64,000 bases of DNA from Paraburkholderia caribensis (lineage in GTDB: Bacteria > Pseudomonadota > Gammaproteobacteria > Burkholderiales > Burkholderiaceae): contig NZ_CP026103.1 in assembly GCF_002902945.1 (NCBI RefSeq), forward strand, positions 1,116,001 through 1,180,000. Direction: 5' to 3'. Shown here piece by piece: positions 8,636-17,955 of this stretch. Numbering within the stretch: the first letter of the stretch is position 1; the number at the start of each line of letters is the position of its first letter. The translations under genes were made by a program, and so were the position numbers. Below the pieces are notes generated by a model. It searched no databases. It was not told the DNA's origin and saw only the letters and a program-made list of their open reading frames with translations.

Positions 8636-9214
8636 ATGGTTGATCGTCAGGAAGATATCACTCGAGCTCAGAAAGAACGCTGGCTCACGCGCTACTATTT
8701 CGTCCGGACTGCATTTTCCGTTGCCTGGGTCGTACTGGCTTTCTCCGTCGGGCAGCACTTCCCGGTCACCGCAGTTGCACTGCTGGTCGTGTATCCCGCG
8801 TGGGATGCTCTGGCCAATTACATCGACGCGTCGCGTAACGGTGGGCTGGCTGAAAATCGTACTCAAGCCATCAACGTCATCGTCAGTTCCGTTGCAACGG
8901 TTGCGGTGATGGTCGCCTTGGGATTGAACTGGGTGCTGGGTGTATTCGGCGCCTGGGCGATACTTTCCGGATTGCTTCAACTCGCCACTGCCGTCCGCCG
9001 TTGGAAACACCTTGGCGCGCAATGGGCGATGATCCTGAGCGGCGGACAGTCGGCATTGGCAGGGGCATTTTTCCTGACGCAAAGCGGCGCGCCGACGCAT
9101 TCCGCGATTAGCAGGGTGGCCGGCTACGCAGCCGTAGGCGCCGTCTACTTTCTCGTTTCTGCGTTGTGGCTATCGGTCGGCCAGCTTCGCCGCAAGGCGC
9201 TTCGAACGTCTTGA
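8636..9214 (+). CDS. DUF308-family membrane protein
   Basis: A 192-residue integral membrane protein with about six hydrophobic segments arranged as three hairpins (for example TAFSVAWVVLAFSVGQ, VTAVALLVVYPAWDAL, AINVIVSSVATVAVMVAL and VAGYAAVGAVYFLVSALWL). This is the layout of HdeD-like DUF308 proteins. The ATG at 8636 has an AGGGAG ribosome site. HdeD in Escherichia coli is linked to acid resistance, but the function of most DUF308 proteins is unknown. No operon partner is evident, as the next gene converges. Confidence 0.75.
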   Translation: MVDRQEDITRAQKERWLTRYYFVRTAFSVAWVVLAFSVGQHFPVTAVALLVVYPAWDALANYIDASRNGGLAENRTQAINVIVSSVATVAVMVALGLNWVLGVFGAWAILSGLLQLATAVRRWKHLGAQWAMILSGGQSALAGAFFLTQSGAPTHSAISRVAGYAAVGAVYFLVSALWLSVGQLRRKALRTS

Positions 9215-9254
9215 AGAACGGGCGCAATCGCCACATGGCGTCAGTCGCCTGGCG

Positions 9255-9725
9255 TCAATTCCGGGCGTTCAGGACGAACGTGAGTACGTATTGGCCGCTG
9301 CTTAGCCAGCTACCGGTGAGCATGGCCGTGCCATCCAGGACAACGCGCGGCGCACCCATCGTGGCAGGGAGCGTCGCCGCCGTGTCCGGCGTCGACGGAT
9401 GGAGGGCTGGTCTGCCGTCATCGACGTTGCTGTTCGTCACGCCCTCGCGAACCGTGCTCACGTAACTGACCGATTTATCCAGTCTGCCGGGAGCCACGCG
9501 TTCGATGGGACGGAACGAATCCTCGGGAACCGACCCATCCTGGATTGCTACGTTCCTGTCATCGCCGGTCGCCATTGCCTGCGATACGCTTGCCGCGTGG
9601 CTTTCCCTACTCTCGCCCGAATCAGATTCTCGAAAGCAGCAACTCGCGATGTCCGGATGAGCGGCTGCGTATCCGCCAAGGGCAAGTGCCATCAACATAG
9701 CGCCCGTCTGTAGAGGCTTGCGCAT
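9255..9725 (-). CDS. Hypothetical exported protein
   Basis: I do not recognise a family. The ATG at 9725 was chosen because a GGGAGA ribosome site precedes it and the product then begins with a clean signal peptide (MRKPLQTGAMLMALALGGYAA). The mature region of about 130 residues is polar and Ser/Asp-rich, with a paired Cys-Cys near its start and a hydrophobic C-terminal stretch containing GSWLSSGQYVLTFVL. It probably resides in the periplasm or is secreted. An in-frame ATG eight codons upstream exists but lacks a ribosome site. Confidence 0.55.
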   Translation of the reverse strand: MRKPLQTGAMLMALALGGYAAAHPDIASCCFRESDSGESRESHAASVSQAMATGDDRNVAIQDGSVPEDSFRPIERVAPGRLDKSVSYVSTVREGVTNSNVDDGRPALHPSTPDTAATLPATMGAPRVVLDGTAMLTGSWLSSGQYVLTFVLNARN

Positions 9726-10158
9726 GGACTTCTCCCGTCGCTCGAACATCCTGTGTTCAACGGTCCGACTCGAACTGAAGCATGGGACGTCCCGCGTCGG
9801 GCCAACCTGAGTCCCATGTCACGTCGAGTGGGATAGGCCACCTGGCCGCGCGGATCGTCATTCATCATTCGTCATTCACCACGCAGCACAATCTGTTCAG
9901 CATAAACGCTGAAGTCACCTTAGGCAATCAACCTGTACGCTGCGCGCAAGCCGATCGAAATCCTTCTGATGCAGTGCGTCTGCGGACCTCGCGCTCGTGT
10001 ACGTGATCAGACAAAACGCAGCGCATCTTGCAGGCCACTTCGCGGTAAGGCGGCCACATCGCGTGCGAGCGTTGAGATCCGAAAAAGCCGTGCGTTCCTG
10101 ACCTTTCCGCGCCCTGCATGTGCGTACCGTATAGGCTCAGCCTGGTGCAAAGCGAACG
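9726..10158. other. Gene-free gap
   Basis: No supported gene in 433 bp between divergent genes. Short repeats of a CGTCATTC-type motif occur near 9855-9880, and a small TTCAGC/GCTGAA hairpin sits at 9896-9913. No terminator or clear promoter was identified. Confidence 0.4.
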
Positions 10159-10632
10159 ATGGATACTCTGAACTTACGCGGCCCCCACCCGAATACCGAT
10201 TCATTCTTCAGCGTGATGGCGCGCGTGTGCGCGACACTATCGCTCTGCGCATTCGCGAGCACGTGCTTTGCACAAAACCGGGTCCCGGCCGCAGACGGCA
10301 TGCCGGCCGCGCAAACGCCGAAGCCTGCCGTCGTCGCGGTTCCTGGATCATCAGCAGCGGTTCTCTCGGCTGGCGAGCAACTGGCCGAACTGGGCGCGCC
10401 CGGCGTTCCCGCCTGCTTCAGTTGTCACGGTGCAGGCGGAAGGGGCAACGGTGCGCATTTCCCTGCCATTGCAGGTCAGCCGGTTGCATACACGATCGCC
10501 CGAATCCATGCGTTTCAGGCACGCGCGAAGGAAAGCGGCGCGAAGCCCGGCACGATGAAGGCCGTCGCGTCCGCACTCGATGAACAACAAATCGATCAGG
10601 TCGCCGCGTATCTATCGGTGACGAAGCGTTGA
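10159..10632 (+). CDS. Periplasmic class I c-type cytochrome
   Basis: A 157-residue cytochrome c. An N-terminal export segment (MARVCATLSLCAFASTCFA, from residue 20) is followed by a Pro/Ala-rich spacer and one haem site CFSCH at residues 86-90. GRGNGAHFPAIAGQ and the C-terminal GTMKAVASALDEQQIDQVAAYL supply the likely distal Met ligand and the closing helix. This is the c553/c4-like single-domain fold used as a small electron carrier or as a subunit of a periplasmic dehydrogenase. No redox partner lies beside it. An ATG at 10216 would remove a 19-residue N-terminal extension and give a more usual signal peptide. Confidence 0.83.
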   Translation: MDTLNLRGPHPNTDSFFSVMARVCATLSLCAFASTCFAQNRVPAADGMPAAQTPKPAVVAVPGSSAAVLSAGEQLAELGAPGVPACFSCHGAGGRGNGAHFPAIAGQPVAYTIARIHAFQARAKESGAKPGTMKAVASALDEQQIDQVAAYLSVTKR

Positions 10633-10685
10633 ACGCACGGCGCGACCACCAGGCTACGATCGGCTGCGCCGTTCCCGTGCGTGAT

Positions 10686-11075
10686 TTACTGTTTGGAGAC
10701 GTTGCACTCCACGCCGCCTGACGCGCTGGTGGCAGCGGTATTCCTGAATGTAAGCGTGAGCCTGCTTCCCTTGGTCGCTGTGATGATCTGCCCGTAACTG
10801 ACGGTCGGAACAAACTGAATATCGGGGGCAACCGCCACGGGAGGATTCTTTGTCCCGTCGACAGTCAGATCAAGCTCCACGGTAATCGAATCGAGCGCAA
10901 CGCCATAGTCCTGCTTGTGTGCCGCGAGATTCTTCTTCGCATTGCACAGGCCATCTAAAACGTGTTCCAGAGCAGTCGGAATATCGACGGACTTTCCCGG
11001 CGGAATGGGCGGCGTGTTGCAGCCGACAACCAGGAATGGCAGAACAAACAGAGGGAGAGAGAGATTAACGCGCAT
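10686..11075 (-). CDS. Conserved-looking lipoprotein of unknown function
   Basis: A ~129-residue protein. Its signal peptide (MRVNLSLPLFVLPFLVVGC) ends in a lipobox with Cys19. The mature part holds a short helical segment (ALEHVLDGLCNAKKNLAAHKQ) followed by beta-rich sequence with alternating hydrophobics (DSITVELDLTVDG and SRLTLTFRNTA). The ATG at 11075 is preferred; a GTG directly before it could also serve. I do not recognise the family. The Cys residues at NAKK and near the C-terminus (VECNVSKQ) could pair in the periplasm. It converges with the cytochrome gene. Confidence 0.6.
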   Translation of the reverse strand: MRVNLSLPLFVLPFLVVGCNTPPIPPGKSVDIPTALEHVLDGLCNAKKNLAAHKQDYGVALDSITVELDLTVDGTKNPPVAVAPDIQFVPTVSYGQIITATKGSRLTLTFRNTAATSASGGVECNVSKQ

Positions 11076-11625
11076 CACGATTCCCAGTTCGGCCTTGCAC
11101 GACTGCCACTATTCGCCTGGTTCGCGATCGGTTCTGTTCGGTGCCGCACAGACATCGCAAATGGCCTGGCATGGTGCTTCGATGAAGTAAGCGCTCTCAA
11201 CAGGTGCTGCAATGGACCAGCACCCTGTCACAACCGATCCCTCACCATCGACTGACCATCCTCCGCAATTTCGAAAGCGAGCATCCGCCTGAAGGCCGAA
11301 ATTGGGCGGAATATTTCGACACCCATTCACGTTCTATCTGCGAGGCTCGCCGGCACTGGCAAGCTCGGGTCCTTCATCCGTGATGACATTCACGCGCGCA
11401 ATGTGTGCAAGCCTGCTTGCGCCGCTGCGCGAAGGCGAAGCTTTGAGCGCCGCGATAAGTGGTCTCGAGCGACCGCGACGATGACGAGGGTTCTTACCCA
11501 TGCAGATTGGAGAACGTTTCCGCAGACGCCCGACACTCATGGAGAGAACATTGGACCCAGGAGCTTACGGGGCCGGCGAATCCGGCGCCGTGGCGAGGCG
11601 ACGCAGCCCTTCGAGGAGAAACATC
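11076..11625. other. Gene-free gap
   Basis: In 550 bp between two divergent genes no frame shows convincing coding character or a good ribosome site until AGGAGAA just before 11626. The short open frames here lack recognisable domains and were not called. Confidence 0.4.
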
Positions 11626-12042
11626 ATGATCGACAGAAACCATGCTGTGTACATGCTGGCGGCGCTCGCACTCGGCGTTGCGCCGCTGAGCGCCAATGCC
11701 GACGGGACGATCCATGTCAAGCTCACGGACAACATGATTCAACTCGATCCCGTTACGGTGAATGCCGGGCGGGTCACGCTCGAGGTGAACAACGCAACGA
11801 GCGGCAATACCGAACATGAGCTGGTGGTGCTGAAGACAGACATGGACGATGCGCATCTGCCTGTCCACAAAGGCCAGGTCACGGAAAGCCGGTTCAAGAA
11901 AATGGGCGAAGTGGAGGACCTGGCGCAGGGCTCGACAAAGCACCTGTCATTGAAACTCGCGCCAGGACACTACGTGCTGATTTGCAACCGGCCGGGGCAC
12001 TATGAGATGGGCATGCACACATCGTTCGTCGTTGCGCGCTGA
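11626..12042 (+). CDS. Exported cupredoxin-like (plastocyanin/azurin-fold) protein
   Basis: A 138-residue protein starting at the ATG at 11626 behind an AGGAGAA ribosome site. It has a signal peptide of about 25 residues ending in ANA. The mature domain is an all-beta cupredoxin: VTVNAGRVTLEVNNATSG, a His in NTEHELVVLK, and a C-terminal loop LICNRPGHYEMGMH that supplies Cys, His and Met as in type 1 copper sites. Such proteins carry electrons or bind copper in the periplasm. The neighbouring secreted propeller converges from the other side and no copper-resistance gene adjoins it. Confidence 0.8.
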   Translation: MIDRNHAVYMLAALALGVAPLSANADGTIHVKLTDNMIQLDPVTVNAGRVTLEVNNATSGNTEHELVVLKTDMDDAHLPVHKGQVTESRFKKMGEVEDLAQGSTKHLSLKLAPGHYVLICNRPGHYEMGMHTSFVVAR

Positions 12043-12119
12043 GGCGACGCACGAACGGCACGCCATTCATCCAGGATGATGCGTCAGCCCGATCGCCGCG
12101 GCTCATGCGCATCGTCAAT

Positions 12120-14096
12120 TCACTTGAATGGCGACACCATCATCGACTTCGCCGCACTCGCGCCGGCCCCGCTCGAGGCGGCCGGCGTCCAGCGATAAAG
12201 CACGATGCTCGAATCGTTGTAGTTGTCCTTCGTGACTTCATATTCGCCGTTCGAACGCCGGTACGCCCGAAGTCCATACATCGAGTCCACGTCGTTGCCG
12301 ACATCGACTGCGTTCGGGTTGCTATTGACGAGCGTGATATCGAGCTTCCCCGTCGTGAGGTTGTACGCGTCGATATTCGGCACGGTATGGACGTAGCCCA
12401 CGAAAAGATAATTCCCTGCGGCCACGACCGATTTGGGATTGGCGCCAGTCAGGTTGATCACGGGATCCGGCGCAGTTCTGTTGCCGGCCAGCCACCCGTG
12501 ATACACCTCGACACGCGATCCAACCGCGGTCCAGTCCGTGCTGCCCGTGATCCCGGTGAGTACCATCGTATCGCTTTCGGGCAGGTACATGATGCGCGTC
12601 AGTTGCGAGATCGTCGCCGGAATCGGCATCGTGATCGCGGCACCCCACAACGGTTTGCCGTCCGCGTCGAAACCCGTCAGCGGATAGTGTGAAATCGCGT
12701 TGGTCTTGTCGAGGCCAGCCCAGATATCGCCCTTGCTATCCAGGCAAAAGCCGTTTCGGACTTTTACCGTCGTACCGAACGCCGTTCCCGGCAGCGTGCT
12801 ATCGGGAATCGCAATGTACCCGCTGGTCCGATTGAAATGGAAAAAGTAAAAGGTATCCGGGTTCTGGCTTGCTGCAACGAGTATCCGGTGTCCGCCCACG
12901 CTGACGACCTGGGCGAAATGTTCGCCGCGTTCGTGGTCGGCTAGATTGATGCGCGGATCGGCGGGGTAGGTAAACGGATCGATTGTGTTCGCAACGTACG
13001 CGCCTCCCGGAGTGCCCGCGTAGATGTGCATGCCGCCGTAGAAGATTGCCCCGTCGGTGGCAGGGTCCGGCGCGGCGTTGCCTTCGAAGTTCACCGACTG
13101 GAGCTGCCAGCGCAACACGCCGGTGCCATCGTATGCGTGGATGTCGGTGCCTCCGTTGCGGCCGAGGTCCCATGATCCGCCCCACGGGTTGTTCAGCACA
13201 TAGAGATTGCGCGCAGAATCCCGGCCAATCCCCGTCACGCGCGTGAACCGCCCGTCGCCTACCTGCCCCTTGATCCCCGTGACTGTATTGAGGTATCCGC
13301 CTTGAACACCAAATGTTCCGGCAACATACGGTGTGCTGGAGACGTCATAGATCTTGATGTTCATGTCCGGCCCTTCGTCGCCAATCCATAGCTGCCCGGT
13401 GACCGCGTCAAAATACAGCGAAGCGGGTTGTGCTTTCGCCGCCAGCTGGATGGTATTTTTGCGTTCGCCTGTCGGGCTGAACTGGACCACGGCACCCGTG
13501 CCCGGCTGCGCGACCCAGATGTTGCCGCCCGCGTCCACCGCGAGCGCGCCCGGCCCTGCCACAGCGATATCGCGTAACCAGTCCCCCGAGGTCGTGTACA
13601 CGCGCACCCGGCTGCCTGGAAAATCGCTCGCGTAGAGCAGCGCGCCGGACGTCGCGAGTCCCGTGACGACATCCGCGAGGCGTTCGGTGGTCGTGTCGCT
13701 TACCGCAATGAGCAGGTCACGCGTGCGGCTTTGCCGGTTGTATCGACCGATCTTCCCGCTTCCATATGCGACGTTGAACTGCAGCGCGGCGAACAGCGAG
13801 GTCGAGTTGCCCGTGATCGCGCCGCCCTGAAACTCGCCGTGCGCGCCGATCGACCCGATGTTCTGTCCATTCTGATACATCGCGATGCCGCCCTCGCCCT
13901 CGTCCCACATCGACGCGGTATAGATCACCCCTTCCGATGCCACCCACATCGAGCGAGCCACATTGCCCACGCGAGTCGTCGCCGTGCCATGTGTGTTGGC
14001 CAACCAGCCGGTGGAGTATTGAGCCTCGCAACCGGACGCAGCCGCCAGGTTCAGCACGACTGCGACTAATGCGGTACAGAGTCCTTTGAAAACCAT
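12120..14096 (-). CDS. Secreted NHL/SMP-30-type beta-propeller protein
   Basis: About 658 residues from the ATG at 14096, chosen because the product then opens with a signal peptide (MVFKGLCTALVAVVLNLA ending near CEAQ). The body consists of repeated four-stranded blades of NHL/YncE character, such as GPGALAVDAGGNIWVAQPGTG, ASLYFDAVTGQLWIGDEGP and GNYLFVGYVHTVPNIDAYN, consistent with one or two beta-propellers. These propellers bind ligands, proteins or cell-wall polymers, or act as lactonases; no active-site signature is recognised. An ATG at 14141 or 14336 could extend the N-terminus, but neither has a clear ribosome site. It appears monocistronic. Confidence 0.68.
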   Translation of the reverse strand: MVFKGLCTALVAVVLNLAAASGCEAQYSTGWLANTHGTATTRVGNVARSMWVASEGVIYTASMWDEGEGGIAMYQNGQNIGSIGAHGEFQGGAITGNSTSLFAALQFNVAYGSGKIGRYNRQSRTRDLLIAVSDTTTERLADVVTGLATSGALLYASDFPGSRVRVYTTSGDWLRDIAVAGPGALAVDAGGNIWVAQPGTGAVVQFSPTGERKNTIQLAAKAQPASLYFDAVTGQLWIGDEGPDMNIKIYDVSSTPYVAGTFGVQGGYLNTVTGIKGQVGDGRFTRVTGIGRDSARNLYVLNNPWGGSWDLGRNGGTDIHAYDGTGVLRWQLQSVNFEGNAAPDPATDGAIFYGGMHIYAGTPGGAYVANTIDPFTYPADPRINLADHERGEHFAQVVSVGGHRILVAASQNPDTFYFFHFNRTSGYIAIPDSTLPGTAFGTTVKVRNGFCLDSKGDIWAGLDKTNAISHYPLTGFDADGKPLWGAAITMPIPATISQLTRIMYLPESDTMVLTGITGSTDWTAVGSRVEVYHGWLAGNRTAPDPVINLTGANPKSVVAAGNYLFVGYVHTVPNIDAYNLTTGKLDITLVNSNPNAVDVGNDVDSMYGLRAYRRSNGEYEVTKDNYNDSSIVLYRWTPAASSGAGASAAKSMMVSPFK

Positions 14097-14471
14097 GAGA
14101 GATGTTTGTTTGATCGCACGCCGTGCAGCACGGACGTCCATGGCGCGGTGTTGCCAACCCTGGCAAACTTGCAGTCCGGGCCCAACGATTCGAGCCCATA
14201 CGTCGCGAAGCGAGCGAAGTGACGCGGCGAATGGGTGCGGGACGTCGTACGGGTTAACGGCGACGCGCGGCGCGAGTTGAGCGATCAGGCAAAGTGCCGC
14301 CGCGCGCATCCGCACCGCAAAGCGTGACGCCGGCACGGCATCGATTGATAACCAATGAACATCAATCGTTCACAACATTGCACTTATCGTTTGACCGGTT
14401 CCGGGCGAACATTCCTGAAACGACAATCCGCCGGATTACCGCGCATTCACAGGATTTCAGGAGACACCTCG
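14097..14471. other. Divergent promoter region
   Basis: 375 bp between the propeller gene (minus) and the MHS symporter gene (plus). The right half is less GC-rich and probably holds the symporter promoter; a CAGGAGA ribosome site ends it. Frames extending from both flanking genes cross it, but no independent gene is supported. Confidence 0.4.
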
Positions 14472-15770
14472 ATGCACCCCTCGCCCTCTATTCCTTCGCC
14501 CGGGCATTCAAAGGCCGCAGCGGTTTTCCGCGTGACGGCCGGGAATTTCCTCGAGCAGTTCGACTTCTTTCTGTTCGGCTTCTACGCTACGCAGATCGCC
14601 AACGTCTTTTTTCCCGCCGCGAGCGAATTCGCCTCGCTGATGATGACCTTCGCGGTTTTCGGCGCCGGCTTCCTGATGCGGCCGCTGGGCGCGATCGTGC
14701 TGGGCGCCTATATCGACGACGTCGGCCGCCGCAAGGGCCTGATCGTCACGCTCTCCATCATGGCGAGCGGCACCATCCTGATCGCCTTTGTACCGGGCTA
14801 TGCGACGATCGGCCTGATGGCACCGGCGCTGGTGCTGATCGGGCGGCTGCTGCAGGGCTTCTCGGCGGGCGCGGAGCTGGGCGGTGTGTCCGTGTATCTC
14901 GCCGAGATGGCCACGCCCGGCCGCAAGGGCTTCTTCACGAGCTGGCAGTCCGCGAGCCAGCAGGTGGCGATCGTCGTGGCGGCAGGTCTCGGCTTCGCGC
15001 TCAATCAATGGCTGGACGCGACGGCCATCGCGGCGTGGGGATGGCGCGTGCCGTTCTTCGTCGGCTGCATGATCGTGCCGTTCATCTTCATGCTGCGCCG
15101 CAATCTCGAGGAAACGCAGGAGTTCAAGGCGCGCCAGCATCGCCCGGCCATGAAGGAGGTGTTCCGCACGCTGGTCCAGAACTGGGCCGTCGTGATCGCA
15201 GGCGTGATGCTGGTGGCGATGACCACCACGAGTTTCTACCTCATCACGATCTACGCGCCCACCTTCGGCAAGACGGTCCTGCACCTGAGCACCGCGGACA
15301 GCCTGCTGGTGACGCTGTGCGTCGGCGTGTCGAACTTCGTGTGGCTGCCGATCGGCGGGGCGCTCTCCGACAGGATTGGCCGCCGGCCGCTGCTGCTCGC
15401 CATGACGGTGCTCGCCATCGCGACCGCGTATCCGGCACTGTCGCTGCTCGCTCACGCGCCGAGCTTTATCAACATGCTGCTCGTGCTCTTGTGGCTCTCG
15501 TTCATGTATGGCATCTACAACGGCGCGATGGTCGTCGCGTTGACGGAAGTGATGCCCGTGGAAGTGCGCGTCGCGGGGTTCTCGCTGGCCTACAGTCTCG
15601 CGACGGCGGTGTTCGGCGGTTTCACGCCCGCGATCTCCACCGCCCTCATTCACGTTAGCGGCGACAAGGCCGCGCCCGGCTACTGGATGAGCTTCGCCGC
15701 CGTCTGCGCCCTGTGCGCGACACTCGCGCTCTATCGCCGCCGCGCCGTGACGCTGACGCCAGCGCATTGA
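14472..15770 (+). CDS. MHS-family MFS symporter, citrate/tricarboxylate type
   Basis: A 432-residue, twelve-helix major facilitator of the metabolite:H+ symporter (MHS) family, close in length to CitA/TcuC (about 430). Signature stretches are GNFLEQFDFFLFGFYA in helix 1, GRLLQGFSAGAELGG at the end of helix 4, and the loop GALSDRIGRRP. CitA-type proteins import citrate or tricarballylate with protons. The ATG at 14472 follows a CAGGAGA ribosome site; longer in-frame extensions lack one. Downstream are a solute-binding protein (53 bp) and, convergently, a DctA-like symporter with its LysR gene, which makes this an organic-acid uptake locus. The exact substrate is not determinable. Confidence 0.87.
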   Translation: MHPSPSIPSPGHSKAAAVFRVTAGNFLEQFDFFLFGFYATQIANVFFPAASEFASLMMTFAVFGAGFLMRPLGAIVLGAYIDDVGRRKGLIVTLSIMASGTILIAFVPGYATIGLMAPALVLIGRLLQGFSAGAELGGVSVYLAEMATPGRKGFFTSWQSASQQVAIVVAAGLGFALNQWLDATAIAAWGWRVPFFVGCMIVPFIFMLRRNLEETQEFKARQHRPAMKEVFRTLVQNWAVVIAGVMLVAMTTTSFYLITIYAPTFGKTVLHLSTADSLLVTLCVGVSNFVWLPIGGALSDRIGRRPLLLAMTVLAIATAYPALSLLAHAPSFINMLLVLLWLSFMYGIYNGAMVVALTEVMPVEVRVAGFSLAYSLATAVFGGFTPAISTALIHVSGDKAAPGYWMSFAAVCALCATLALYRRRAVTLTPAH

Positions 15771-15823
15771 TCCCGCGCTCGTCCCGCACACGTCTGAATA
15801 CGCAACCCGATACACCTTCATCC

Positions 15824-16606
15824 ATGAAAAACCTTCTTCTGAAACTTTGTACCGTCGCGCTCGTGGCAACGTCGACGGCGGCAGCGAGCGTCCAGGCCGC
15901 CGACCTGCACGTCATGAGCTCGGGCGGCTTCACCGCCGCGTACAAGGCGCTCGGCCCGAAATTCGCGTCCGCGACGGGCAATACGCTCGACACGGCGCTC
16001 GGGCCCTCGATGGGCAAATCGCCGGAGGCGATTCCCAACCGTCTTACGCGCGGCGAGCCCGCCGACGTCGTGATCATGGTCGGTTACGCACTCGACGATC
16101 TGATCAAGGAAGGCAAGATCGTCCCCGGATCGCGGGTCGAACTGGCCGATTCGCGCATCGGCATGGTCGTGCGCGACGGCGCGGCGAAGCCCGACATCAG
16201 CTCGGTCGAGGCGCTCAGGCAAGCCCTGCTGCACGCCGGGTCGATCGCCTACTCGGACAGCGCGAGCGGCGTGTATATCGAGCGCGAACTCTTCAAGCGG
16301 CTCGGTATCGAGGATCAGGTCAAGCCGAAGGCGAAGATGATTCCGAAGATTCCAGTGGCGTCGGTGGTGGCAAACGGCGACTACGAAATCGGCTTCCAGC
16401 AGGTGAGCGAGCTGTTACCCGTCAAGGGCGCGACATTCGTCGGAAAGATTCCCGAGTCCCTGCAGTCCGTCACGCGCTACGCTGCGGGCATCCCCATCGG
16501 CGCACAGCATCCGAAGGAAGCCAAAGCCCTCCTCGACTATCTCGCTTCGCCCGAAGTACAACCCGAAGTGAGATCGACCGGGCTCGATTCCGTCACGATG
16601 CATTGA
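15824..16606 (+). CDS. Periplasmic substrate-binding protein, ModA-like (SBP_bac_11)
   Basis: A 260-residue protein. The signal peptide (MKNLLLKLCTVALVATS, ending near VQAA) is followed by a type II periplasmic binding fold starting LHVMSSGGFTAAYKALGPKF. The ADVVIMVGYALDDLIKEGK and SGVYIERELFKRLGIEDQV segments are typical of the molybdate-binding-protein-like group often annotated simply as substrate-binding domain protein. No permease or ATPase gene accompanies it. The gene instead follows the MHS symporter in the same direction, so it may capture organic acids for that system or act as a sensor. Anion specificity is unknown; molybdate binding is not supported by context. Confidence 0.8.
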   Translation: MKNLLLKLCTVALVATSTAAASVQAADLHVMSSGGFTAAYKALGPKFASATGNTLDTALGPSMGKSPEAIPNRLTRGEPADVVIMVGYALDDLIKEGKIVPGSRVELADSRIGMVVRDGAAKPDISSVEALRQALLHAGSIAYSDSASGVYIERELFKRLGIEDQVKPKAKMIPKIPVASVVANGDYEIGFQQVSELLPVKGATFVGKIPESLQSVTRYAAGIPIGAQHPKEAKALLDYLASPEVQPEVRSTGLDSVTMH

Positions 16607-16647
16607 GATACGGCGAGCCGGAAGGCGTGCCGTGAGCCGCCTGCCCG

Positions 16648-17955
16648 TCAGCCTGGCGTGTTCGCGGCGGGGGCGTCGGTGTCGTCCGCGTCGCGCGGCG
16701 CCGGGCCGCGCAGCATCTGCAGGAGACGCCCGCGGTCGCAGGCCCCTTCCCACTGCGAAACGAAGATGACCGCGCACGCATTGCTGATCACGCTCGTCAG
16801 GGCGCGCGCCTCCGACATGAACCGGTCGATTCCCACCAGCAGCGCCACGCCGGCGACGGGCAAATCCGGAATCACGGTCAATGTCGCGACGAGCGCGACG
16901 AGCCCGCTGCCGGACACGCCCGCCGCGCCCTTGGAAGTGAGCAGCATGACGGCGAGCATCGTCGCGATCTGCGGCCAGGTGAGCGGGATGTCGCACGCCT
17001 GCGCGATGAACACGGAAGCCAGCGTCAGATAGATCGCCGTGCCGTCGAGATTGAACGAGTAGCCTGCTGGCAGAACGAGGCCGACGATCCCCCTGTCGCA
17101 GCCAAGCGCTTCCAGCTTCACGATCAGCCGCGGCAGGACAGGCTCCGTCGAAGAGGTTGCGAGCACGATCACCAGTTCCTCGCGCATGTAGCGCAACAAC
17201 CGCCACAGCGCGAAGCCGTGCAGCCGTGCAAGCGGCGCAAGGACCAGTGCGACGAACAGCAGGCACGCCAGATAGAACGACACCATCAGCATGCCGAGCG
17301 AGCTGACCGAGCCGATGCCGAAGCGGCCCACCGTGAAGGCCATCGCGCCGAACGCGCCCACGGGCGCAAGCCGCATGATCATCGCGAGAATGCGAAAGAC
17401 CAGGTCGGCGACCCCGTCGATGAGTTCGAGCACCGCCCGCCCCGCACGCGGGTTCGCATTGAGCGCGAAACCGAACAGCAGCGAAAGCAGAAGCACGGGC
17501 AGCACATCGCCCTTCACGAACGCCCCGACGAGCGTCTCGGGGATCAGGTTCAACGCGAACTCGTCCAACCCGCGCGGCGGCGAGTGCGCGGCAAGTTGCG
17601 CGAGCAGGCTCGTGTCCAGGTGGCGCAGGTCGATGTGCATGCCCGCCCCGGGGCGCAGCGCGTAGGCGGTTGCAAGGCCAATGACGAGCGCGATGGCCGT
17701 CAGCAGATAGAAAAGCGCCAGCGCCTTGAGGATCGTGCGTCCGATCGTCGAGCCGCTTGCGAGTGACGTGATGCCGGAGACGATGGTGCAGAACACGATC
17801 GGCGCGATCATCATCCGCACCAGACCGACGAATGCATCACTGAGGGGCTTGAGCGACGCGCCGGCTTGCGGCCAGATGTGCCCCAGACTCACGCCGAGCG
17901 CCATGCCCAGCAAGACCTGCACGTAGAGCAACCGAAGCGGCCTTGCCAACGTCAC
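16648..17955 (-). CDS. dctA: DctA-like C4-dicarboxylate:cation symporter
   Basis: A 435-residue dicarboxylate/amino acid:cation symporter (DAACS family). It has the substrate-site signatures: a TSSTEPVLPRLI re-entrant loop, NLDGTAIYLTLASVFIAQ, and SKGAAGVSGSG. About eight transmembrane segments plus two re-entrant hairpins are visible, with FVGLVRMMIAPIVFCTIVSGI in the N-terminal half. Homologues import succinate, fumarate, malate and related acids with Na+ or H+. The start overlaps the stop of the upstream LysR gene by 4 nt, so the two are co-transcribed. The C-terminal tail is Asp/Ala-rich and variable. Confidence 0.88.
   Translation of the reverse strand: MTLARPLRLLYVQVLLGMALGVSLGHIWPQAGASLKPLSDAFVGLVRMMIAPIVFCTIVSGITSLASGSTIGRTILKALALFYLLTAIALVIGLATAYALRPGAGMHIDLRHLDTSLLAQLAAHSPPRGLDEFALNLIPETLVGAFVKGDVLPVLLLSLLFGFALNANPRAGRAVLELIDGVADLVFRILAMIMRLAPVGAFGAMAFTVGRFGIGSVSSLGMLMVSFYLACLLFVALVLAPLARLHGFALWRLLRYMREELVIVLATSSTEPVLPRLIVKLEALGCDRGIVGLVLPAGYSFNLDGTAIYLTLASVFIAQACDIPLTWPQIATMLAVMLLTSKGAAGVSGSGLVALVATLTVIPDLPVAGVALLVGIDRFMSEARALTSVISNACAVIFVSQWEGACDRGRLLQMLRGPAPRDADDTDAPAANTPG

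Noticed and set aside
8547..8640. Open frame starting near 8547 reading into the DUF308 gene region
   Set aside because: It runs in a different frame from the DUF308 gene, has no ribosome site and continues as a shadow frame inside it.
14508..15869. Long minus-strand open frame opposite the MHS symporter gene
   Set aside because: It is an antisense shadow: Arg/His/Glu-rich with no domain, while the plus strand encodes an intact transporter with family motifs. The same reasoning removed long antisense frames over sctV, cysI, cyoB and the mocR gene.
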